A DNA stretch of 10,062 nucleotides, from contig JAPLXX010000035.1 of NCBI GenBank assembly GCA_026395855.1, positions 1 through 10,062 of the forward strand, written 5' to 3'. Position 1 is the stretch's first letter, and each line of letters starts with the position of its first letter. The translations under genes were made by a program, and so were the position numbers. Source of the DNA: Candidatus Pacearchaeota archaeon (GTDB lineage: Archaea > Nanobdellota > Nanobdellia > Pacearchaeales > GW2011-AR1). The notes beneath the pieces were generated by a model that did no database searches, was not told the DNA's origin, and saw nothing but the letters and a program-made list of their open reading frames with translations. Shown here piece by piece: positions 4,937-10,062 of this stretch.

Positions 4937-7393
4937 ATGGCTGAGAAGAATTATAATTTCAAGGAAATAGAAAGAAAATGGCAGAAGAAATGGGAAGAAA
5001 AGGGAATTTTCAGGGCTAAAGAAGGGGCAAAGAAGAAGTTTTATGTGCTTGATATGTTTCCTTATCCTTCTGGGGCAGGATTGCATATGGGGCATGCCTT
5101 TGTTTTTAGCCTTGGAGATATTTTTGCCAGATTCAAAAGATTGCAGGGATTTAATGTTCTTTATCCGATTGGTTATGATAGTTTAGGTCTTCCTGCTGAA
5201 AATGCAGCGATAACCGCAGGAATACGTCCTGAAGATTATACTAAGAATTCTATTGCAAATTTCATGAAACAGCAAAAAGCAATGGGTTGGAGTTATGATT
5301 GGTCCAGAACGTTCAAAACTTCTGATTCTTCTTATTACAAGTGGGACCAATGGATTTTTTTGAAGATGCTTGAAAAAGGACTTGCTTACAGAAAAAAATC
5401 TTCTGTCAACTGGTGTCCGAAATGCCGAACAGTTCTTGCAAATGAACAGGTAGTTGGAGGAAAATGCTGGAGGCATGAAGATACAAATGTTGAAATAAAA
5501 TATTTAGAGCAGTGGTTTTTTAAAATTACTGAATATGCAGACGAATTGCTGAGTGGGTTGGATAAAGTATACTGGTCGCAGAGAGCAAAAATCATGCAAA
5601 AAAATTGGATAGGAAAGAGCGAGGGCACTGAAATTTTATTCGAAGTGGAAGGAGAAAAATGGCCTATATTCACAACAAGGCCTGATACTATATTTGGAGT
5701 GACATTTATGGTTATTTCTTGCCAGCATCCAAGGCTTTTTGAGCTGGTAAAAGAAAAGCAAAAAAAAGATGCTGAGAAATTCTTGAAGAAAATAAAATCT
5801 GTGAGTGAGAAAGAAATGGGTGAGGTTGAAAAAGAAGGAGTTTTCACAGGCTCTTACGCAATTAATCCTATTAATAAAGAAAAAATTCCTATTTATGCAG
5901 GAAATTTTGTTGTTGCAGATTATGGCTCTGGAATGGTTATGGCTGTTCCTGCACATGACCAGAGGGATTTTGAATTTGCAAAAAAATACAAACTGCCAAT
6001 AAAGCAAGTTATCTCTGGAGAAAATGTGAAAGAAAAAGCCTATGCAGGGGCAGGAATTTTGATTAATTCAGGCGAATTTAATGGATTGTCCAGCGATGAG
6101 GCAAAACAGCATGTAACAAAAGCACTTGAATTTAAAAAATTAGGAAGAAAAAAAGTTCAGTATAAGCTTAGAGACTGGCTTATTTCAAGACAAAGATATT
6201 GGGGAACTCCAATACCTGTAGTTTATTGTGAAAAATGCGGAATTGTTCCTATTCCTGAAAAAGAACTTCCAATAAAGCTTCCGGAACATGTAAAATTCGG
6301 AAAAGGAAATCCCTTAGAAACAAATGAAAAATGGATTAATACAAAGTGTCCAAAATGCAAAGGAAAAGCAAGGAGAGAAACAGATACAATGGACACTTTT
6401 GCCAATTCTTCATGGTATTATTTAAGATATACAGATCCAAAGAATAAAAAAAGGATATTTGACACCAAGAAAGCTAATTATTGGGCTCCGATAGACCAAT
6501 ACATCGGTGGTCCAGAGCATATAACAGCACATTTAATATACATAAGATTTTACGCAAAGTTCCTCAGAGATTTAGGATTATTAAAGTTTGATGAACCTGT
6601 TTTAAAATATTTTACTCAGGGGATAGTTCATGCATCAAACGGAGAAAAGATGTCAAAATCAAAAGGAAATGTAATAGAACCCTTAGATACAATAAACAAA
6701 TATGGTACAGATTCTTTAAGATTGGCATTGGTTTCTTCTGCATCTCCTGATAAGAACACTAATTGGGATGAAAATATTGTTTTAGGAAGCTATAAATTTT
6801 TGAATAATTTTTATAATTATTTTTCCAGTTTTAATCCAGGGAAAAAAGATGCACGGGTTGAAAGCAAAGTTAATTCTTTTGTCAGAGAAATAACAGAGGA
6901 TATAGAAAATTTTCAGTATAATCTCGCCGTAATAAAAATAAGGCAATTATTTTCTTTTTTTCAGGAAAAAGGAGCTGACAAGCTTTCTGCAGAGATAATG
7001 CTAAAACTTTTGTATCCTTTCTGCCCTCATATTACAGAAGAACTCTGGCAGAAGTTTGGGAATAAAAGCTTTTTGAGCCTGCAAAAATGGCCAGAAGCTG
7101 ACGAGAAAAAGATAAACGAGCAATTTGAGAAAGAAGAGAAAGTTATTGATGATATAATCAATGATATAAATAATGTTGTAAGAATAATTAAAGACAAAGG
7201 AAAAAATGTCAGTAAAGTATATATTTATTCCTTGCCTAATGAGCTAAAATTATATGAATCTTATTCAGATGCAATTGAAAAAAGAACAGGTCTTAGTGCA
7301 AAGGTTTATGCTGTCAATGCCAAGGACAAATATGATCCTGAAAATAAATCCAAGAAAGTAAAGCCAGGGAAACCAGGAATATATCTGGAGTAA
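4937..7393 (+). CDS. leuS: Leucyl-tRNA synthetase, bacterial type
   Basis: This cytoplasmic class I enzyme charges tRNA-Leu and proofreads mischarged tRNA. In its 818 residues the HIGH motif is HMGH (50-53) and the second signature is KMSKS (571-575). A zinc-type module has C160, C163, C177 and H180; two further CxxC pairs are at 431/434 and 471/474. The CP1 editing domain (about 225-405) has the threonine-rich TTRPDT (246-251) and HDQRD (340-344), whose last Asp binds the amino acid to be cleaved, so editing should work. Domain order and signatures (NWCP, VLANEQV, RDWLISRQRYWG at 412-423) are bacterial and unlike normal archaeal LeuRS, implying transfer into the lineage. The leucine-specific insert before KMSKS is missing: 'QGIVHASNGEKMSKS' is nearly direct. 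The tail ends 'PGKPGIYLE', unlike the E. coli C-terminus. A transglutaminase-like gene follows after 6 bases. Confidence 0.96.
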   Translation: MAEKNYNFKEIERKWQKKWEEKGIFRAKEGAKKKFYVLDMFPYPSGAGLHMGHAFVFSLGDIFARFKRLQGFNVLYPIGYDSLGLPAENAAITAGIRPEDYTKNSIANFMKQQKAMGWSYDWSRTFKTSDSSYYKWDQWIFLKMLEKGLAYRKKSSVNWCPKCRTVLANEQVVGGKCWRHEDTNVEIKYLEQWFFKITEYADELLSGLDKVYWSQRAKIMQKNWIGKSEGTEILFEVEGEKWPIFTTRPDTIFGVTFMVISCQHPRLFELVKEKQKKDAEKFLKKIKSVSEKEMGEVEKEGVFTGSYAINPINKEKIPIYAGNFVVADYGSGMVMAVPAHDQRDFEFAKKYKLPIKQVISGENVKEKAYAGAGILINSGEFNGLSSDEAKQHVTKALEFKKLGRKKVQYKLRDWLISRQRYWGTPIPVVYCEKCGIVPIPEKELPIKLPEHVKFGKGNPLETNEKWINTKCPKCKGKARRETDTMDTFANSSWYYLRYTDPKNKKRIFDTKKANYWAPIDQYIGGPEHITAHLIYIRFYAKFLRDLGLLKFDEPVLKYFTQGIVHASNGEKMSKSKGNVIEPLDTINKYGTDSLRLALVSSASPDKNTNWDENIVLGSYKFLNNFYNYFSSFNPGKKDARVESKVNSFVREITEDIENFQYNLAVIKIRQLFSFFQEKGADKLSAEIMLKLLYPFCPHITEELWQKFGNKSFLSLQKWPEADEKKINEQFEKEEKVIDDIINDINNVVRIIKDKGKNVSKVYIYSLPNELKLYESYSDAIEKRTGLSAKVYAVNAKDKYDPENKSKKVKPGKPGIYLE

Positions 7394-7399
7394 ATAAAA

Positions 7400-8485
7400 A
7401 TGGCAGATAAAAATAAAAAAGATGATGATGTTGGGGGAGATTTAAATATGAAAAGAATTGCCTTATTTTTTAAGGAAAATGAATTTTTAGTAATATTACT
7501 TTTAATAGTTATTTCCTTCATCTTGCTAATTTTTATTTTTGGAGGTTCTGTTCAAATATCAGAACCTGAAACCTGCGGGGACGGAACTTTCTATGAATCC
7601 TGCTCTATAGTAAAGCCGTATTACTGTGATTCGCAGGGGTTTTTGAATGAAAATGCTTCAATCTGCAGTTGTTCTGATAAAATTGATGGAGAATCCTGCA
7701 TCACTGCTTTACAAACAGGAGCTAAAAATATAAATTTGAATTATATTATTGACGGAGAAGAAAAAGCGATTGAACTTACTGTTTATTCAGGTTTAGTGGA
7801 TTATTTTCCAAGCCTGCCAAGCACAATATTTTATGAAAATGGCGGAAAACCGATAAGAGCTGATTTTATTTTTAAGAAGATAAATGAGGAAGAGCAGAGA
7901 AAACTTCTTATGCCGCTTGTTATAAAAATACAAAATCTGACAAAAGACAAACAGGAGCAGGCCAGAATTGCTGTAAGCATTGTTCAGAATATCCCATATG
8001 GTGCACCTAATAAAACCAGCAGCTTTTTAGGCGGTTCTACAAATTATTCAAGATATCCTTATGAAATATTATATGACATGACAGGGGCATGCGGGGAAAA
8101 ATCAGAGCTTCTTTCATTTTTGCTTAGGGAAATTGGATACGGAACAGTAATATTTCATCATCAGCTGGAAAACCACGAGGCTGTAGGGATTAAATGCCCT
8201 GTGGAATACAGCTATAAGAAAACAGGCTACTGCTTTGTTGAAACAACAGGCTCTTCAATAATATCTGATGATTCTGTGATATATGCTGGCGGAACAAGGC
8301 TTTCATCTGAGCCAGAGATAATTCTTATTTCTGCAGGAGCTTCTTTGGGTGATGATTTAAAAGAATATTCTGACGCAAAAACAATGGAAAAAATAAGAGA
8401 AGGCAAATTGATATTTTTCAAGAACTCAAAATTGGAAAAGCTGAAAGAAAGATATGGCTTGGTTGAAGAGTATAATATCGGGTGA
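7400..8485 (+). CDS. Membrane-anchored extracellular transglutaminase-like protein
   Basis: This 361-residue protein has an acidic/basic cytoplasmic N-terminus (1-27), a transmembrane helix at about 28-47, and a large outer domain, the topology of a signal anchor. A small cysteine-rich segment follows (C59, C68, C76, C89, C91, C100), probably disulfide-bonded. The transglutaminase-like core covers about 165-285: GACGEKSELL with candidate nucleophile C231, then NHEAVG with H259, then FVETT with E281 where the family usually has Asp or Glu. Such cores act as cysteine proteases, crosslinking or deamidating enzymes, or as inactive binding domains; the substrate cannot be told. A C-terminal helical part (318-361) is charged. 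The start 6 bases after the leuS stop implies co-transcription, but no functional link to leucine charging is evident. The ATG at 7400 is preferred over the internal ATG at codon 17 because of the close spacing. Confidence 0.8.
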   Translation: MADKNKKDDDVGGDLNMKRIALFFKENEFLVILLLIVISFILLIFIFGGSVQISEPETCGDGTFYESCSIVKPYYCDSQGFLNENASICSCSDKIDGESCITALQTGAKNINLNYIIDGEEKAIELTVYSGLVDYFPSLPSTIFYENGGKPIRADFIFKKINEEEQRKLLMPLVIKIQNLTKDKQEQARIAVSIVQNIPYGAPNKTSSFLGGSTNYSRYPYEILYDMTGACGEKSELLSFLLREIGYGTVIFHHQLENHEAVGIKCPVEYSYKKTGYCFVETTGSSIISDDSVIYAGGTRLSSEPEIILISAGASLGDDLKEYSDAKTMEKIREGKLIFFKNSKLEKLKERYGLVEEYNIG

Positions 8486-8521
8486 GTGTAACTTCTGTAT
8501 AAAGGTAACAATATAGAAAAG

Positions 8522-8530
8522 TTTATAAAT
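8522..8530 (+). promoter_or_regulatory. TATA box of the diversified gene pair
   Basis: TTTATAAAT, preceded by the purine-rich GAAAAG (BRE-like), has its centre 25 bases before the ATG at 8551. This predicts a leaderless mRNA starting at or next to that ATG and argues for 8551 over a TTG nine bases upstream. Confidence 0.65.
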
Positions 8531-8550
8531 ATCATATTTCTTTGGAAATT

Positions 8551-9105
8551 ATGGTTACAAATGCATTCCCTGTAAATGAAGCGAAACCTTTAATTGAGAT
8601 TCCAACAGATATTCCTCAAATAGGATTTCTTGGCGGAGAACAAGGAAGAGAAATAGATTCTTCTATTAAAAAAGATTATAAGGATTTTCCAGTTATGCGA
8701 GTAGGAAATTATTCTGGCGGGGTTGTAAAAGGTTCAAATCCATTTTATGTTGTTGGTGTTCAAAGTAAGCTTTCATCAGGAATTAGGGTTTCTACTCAAG
8801 GTGATTTAGAAACTGCAATAAGAATTGCTAATAGTTTAGAATTACGGGGAACTTATGAAGATACTGGCTTAGTTTTAAGAACAGAAGGAAATCCAAACGC
8901 ATATTTAGCACAAAAATTAATGAAACAGGTTAAAGATAGAACTGGAGAAAGAACAAGAATGCCTGTTATGATTCCTCTTTGTGGTATTGAGCTTGTAAAA
9001 GACCAAGATTCTCCACAAGGATTAGCTTTCAAATTAAAAGAAGATGTTGAAATTATTTATGCACCGATATTAAACTCTTTATACAATAGATTCGGGTCTG
9101 TCTAG
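8551..9105 (+). CDS. Target protein 1 of a probable diversity-generating retroelement, cut short by a frameshift at its variable region
   Basis: The frame reads 184 residues from the leaderless ATG to a TAG at 9103-9105. There is no signal peptide or membrane helix. Residues about 100-161 (GTYEDTG through GLAFKL) align weakly with 90-156 of the downstream protein (GEYYIDS through GLSLV), so the two genes are distant paralogues. The 90-base variable region starts at 9095, but the frame enters it one base out of register: the last residues (GSV) and the stop are the out-of-frame reading of DNA that codes GLSR in the other copy. Removing one G from GGG at 9094-9096 restores a protein of about 255 residues running through the variable region and tail to 9319. 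About 24 residues found just before the variable region in the downstream protein (179-202) also have no counterpart. This may be a true mutation, a consensus error from mixed variants, or a decaying copy. Confidence 0.65.
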   Translation: MVTNAFPVNEAKPLIEIPTDIPQIGFLGGEQGREIDSSIKKDYKDFPVMRVGNYSGGVVKGSNPFYVVGVQSKLSSGIRVSTQGDLETAIRIANSLELRGTYEDTGLVLRTEGNPNAYLAQKLMKQVKDRTGERTRMPVMIPLCGIELVKDQDSPQGLAFKLKEDVEIIYAPILNSLYNRFGSV

Positions 9106-9184
9106 GTTGTGTTTGGGCAGGAACTTGCTTCTTGGCTCTTACAACGGCAGTTTGGCTTACTCCGACGATATTGGCAGGGTGGTT
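9095..9184 (+). repeat. Variable region 1 (VR1) of a probable diversity-generating retroelement
   Basis: This 90-base direct repeat of 9927-10016 matches it at 74 positions. Read in the frame used by the downstream gene, 19 of 30 codons are identical to the base and 11 differ, all changing the amino acid: C/Y, G/D, R/W, N/D, L/G, G/N, Y/S, N/S, G/N, D/N, I/Y (VR1/VR2). All 16 changes fall in first or second codon positions. At 14 of them one copy has A; the other two are adjacent (CT versus GG), as expected if the template had AAT. The 3' end, GGCAGGGTGGTT, is G-rich and invariant, like the homing-initiation end of known VRs. In the present sequence VR1 is out of frame with the upstream 184 residues. 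Confidence 0.8.
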
Positions 9185-9319
9185 CTTGTTTCAACCGCTG
9201 AAAGCGGTTCGCAAGATTTAAATGCTTATTTAGAAGAACTTAAACAAACAAAAGAAGCAGAAGAAGCTAATCTTAAAGCAAAGTATGAAAAAGCTAAAGC
9301 TGTTTTGATGGGAAAATAA
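9107..9319 (+). CDS. Frameshifted C-terminal part of target protein 1: variable region plus helical tail
   Basis: This continues target 1 in the +1-shifted frame. It codes the variable region (through GRVV) and about 45 further residues rich in Lys, Glu and Ala (LEELKQTKEAEEA onward), which look like a coiled-coil tail and end at TAA 9317-9319. The downstream gene starts one base later, the tight coupling expected of a real reading frame. The frame is open back to 9095 in line with the VR2 reading. The TTG at 9107 is only the first possible start and has no convincing ribosome binding site, so independent translation is doubtful. Joined to 8551-9105 it would make one protein; as written it is a broken or unfinished copy. 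Confidence 0.5.
   Translation: MCLGRNLLLGSYNGSLAYSDDIGRVVLVSTAESGSQDLNAYLEELKQTKEAEEANLKAKYEKAKAVLMGK
9193..9209 (+). other. Hairpin 8 bases after VR1, candidate retrohoming recognition element
   Basis: AACCGCT / AGCGGTT is a perfect 7-bp inverted repeat with a 3-base GAA loop (or 6 bp with a TGAAA loop). It is GC-richer than its surroundings and lies in coding sequence. In the Bordetella phage DGR and related elements a DNA hairpin just downstream of the VR is needed for efficient target recognition. Position and size fit such a role here; function is inferred. Confidence 0.55.
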
Positions 9320-9320
9320 A

Positions 9321-10028
9321 ATGACAGAAGAAACAAAAACATTAGGCATTGCATGGCAATCTCAGGAAAGAGTTCCTGGATTAATTAGCGGAGAAGATGC
9401 ATTAATGATTTACAATTCTCTTCCAGACCAAGCAAGAGTTGGTTTAAGATATGATGAAGAAACAAGAACAATGGTTGGCTCAACACCAATTGCTGCTGCT
9501 AACTTGGATTCTTTGGCTCAAAAATATGGTGCAAGAACTCCTAATTTAAGAGATTTGAGCAGACCAGAAATAATGAGAATTGCCCAAGGAGAGTATTACA
9601 TTGATTCAAGAAATTTAGTTGCAAGGTCAAGAACAGACTCTGCTTGGGGTAAAAATAATTCTTTATTGAAAACAATTTATGAATTGGCTGAGCAAAAATT
9701 AGGAAGAATAACAGGTTCATTCATGATTGATGGATTTAACTTTGTTCCAAATTCTGAAGATACAGGTGGTTATGGATTAAGTCTTGTTGCAAAACCTGAT
9801 TTTGATGTTGTTCAAGATGAAAGACTTGATGGAGAACACAATGGAAAAAGATTTTCAGAAGTCGATGAATTAGGATTGCCCAAATTTTATAGTAATGGAA
9901 GTAGAATGTGGTATGCTAAAAGTGAAGGTCTGTCTAGGTTGTATTTGGACTGGGACTTGGGTCTTAACTCTAGCAGCAACAGTTTGGCTTACTCCAACGA
10001 TTATGGCAGGGTGGTTTTTTTAAAATAA
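9321..10028 (+). CDS. Target protein 2 of a probable diversity-generating retroelement, intact C-terminal variable region
   Basis: This 235-residue protein has no signal peptide or membrane helix. Residues about 1-160 form a mixed alpha/beta region weakly related to target 1. Residues 173-202 (HNGKRFSE, DELGLPKF, GSRMWY) look like the conserved scaffold leading into the variable part, and residues 203-232 are the variable region itself, GLSRL at the start and GRVV at the end. The protein stops three residues later at TAA 10026-10028. A C-terminal VR on a lectin-like scaffold is the usual DGR arrangement; a C-type-lectin fold is inferred and was not tested. Variable positions are 208, 210, 211, 212, 214, 216, 218, 219, 220, 226 and 228, probably surface loop residues for ligand binding. 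The ATG at 9321 follows the target 1 tail by one base, so the pair is co-transcribed from 8522. The ligand is unknown. Confidence 0.8.
   Translation: MTEETKTLGIAWQSQERVPGLISGEDALMIYNSLPDQARVGLRYDEETRTMVGSTPIAAANLDSLAQKYGARTPNLRDLSRPEIMRIAQGEYYIDSRNLVARSRTDSAWGKNNSLLKTIYELAEQKLGRITGSFMIDGFNFVPNSEDTGGYGLSLVAKPDFDVVQDERLDGEHNGKRFSEVDELGLPKFYSNGSRMWYAKSEGLSRLYLDWDLGLNSSSNSLAYSNDYGRVVFLK
9927..10016 (+). repeat. Variable region 2 (VR2) of a probable diversity-generating retroelement
   Basis: This is the in-frame copy of the 90-base repeat, codons 203-232 of target 2. Among diversified codons it keeps AAC at 9972, 9984 and 10002 and has AGC, GAC, TAT, TGG or GGT at others, consistent with partial adenine substitution of an AAC/AAT-rich template. 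Invariant Leu codons are CTG, TTG and CTT only and Arg is AGG only, although TTA and AGA are common in the same gene, so adenines are avoided where the protein must stay constant. The homology with VR1 starts sharply at 9927. Confidence 0.8.
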
Positions 10029-10052
10029 GTTCTCAGGAACGCAAATTTTTTT
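10029..10052 (+). terminator. Short hairpin plus T run after target gene 2
   Basis: GTTC / GAAC (4 bp) with a TCAG loop at 10029-10040 begins directly after the stop codon and is followed by seven Ts at 10046-10052, a plausible terminator. It is 12 bases after VR2 and could instead be a weaker counterpart of the hairpin after VR1. The T run flows into TTTAAATG, which might be a TATA element for a gene beyond the window. Confidence 0.35.
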
Positions 10053-10062
10053 AAATGTTCTA

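Noticed and set aside
8542..8550. TTG start giving three extra residues on target 1
   Set aside because: The TATA box at 8522-8530 predicts transcription starting at about the ATG at 8551, so the TTG would not be in the mRNA.
9095..10016. Reading the two 90-base repeats as a CRISPR array, insertion-sequence ends or a simple gene duplication
   Set aside because: There are only two copies, they are coding and direct, and they lack terminal inversion. The absence of any synonymous difference contradicts ordinary duplication and divergence.
8486..10062. A reverse transcriptase or accessory DGR gene within the window
   Set aside because: No frame in this region shows a YxDD box or is long enough; all long frames are the target genes.

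Overview
The window comes from an AT-rich archaeal genome, most likely a DPANN lineage of the Pacearchaeota/Woesearchaeota kind. The archaeal markers are ribosomal protein S17e, a homotetramer-type tRNA-splicing endonuclease, and TATA boxes about 26 bases upstream of the expected transcription start, several of which imply leaderless or nearly leaderless mRNAs. The lineage call is inferred from gene style and was not tested by a search.

Layout. Bases 2-796 hold the C-terminal part of a large surface protein with a C-terminal membrane anchor. Bases 870-2555 encode a glycyl-tRNA synthetase with an unusual basic N-terminal extension, followed by a strong hairpin. The 326-base gap at 2556-2881 holds that hairpin, a promoter-like element, a 12-codon lysine-rich ORF and a T-rich tract. 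A minus-strand block follows: tRNA(CAU) at 2882-2953, ribosomal protein S17e, an unrecognised winged-helix-like protein, and EndA at 4176-4694. Bases 4937-8485 are a plus-strand pair: a bacterial-type leucyl-tRNA synthetase and, 6 bases later, a membrane-anchored extracellular transglutaminase-like protein. Up to here the window is mainly translation and tRNA maturation.

The last 1.5 kb is different. A good leaderless promoter at about 8522 drives two tandem, weakly related genes (8551-9319, broken by a one-base frameshift, and 9321-10028). Each carries a 90-base repeat near its 3' end (9095-9184 and 9927-10016). The copies differ at 16 bases, all in first or second codon positions and all amino-acid changing, with no synonymous difference. 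One copy has A at 14 of the 16 sites, and the other two sites fit a lost AA pair. The unchanged codons use few A-containing synonyms. This is the signature of variable regions (VRs) of a diversity-generating retroelement (DGR), in which an error-prone reverse transcriptase copies a template repeat (TR) and randomises its adenines. A 7-bp hairpin sits 8 bases after the first VR, where DGR target-recognition hairpins occur. No reverse transcriptase or TR is visible, so they must lie outside the window or be lost. The system looks like a multi-target DGR acting on two adjacent, co-transcribed archaeal proteins, one of which now has its VR out of frame.
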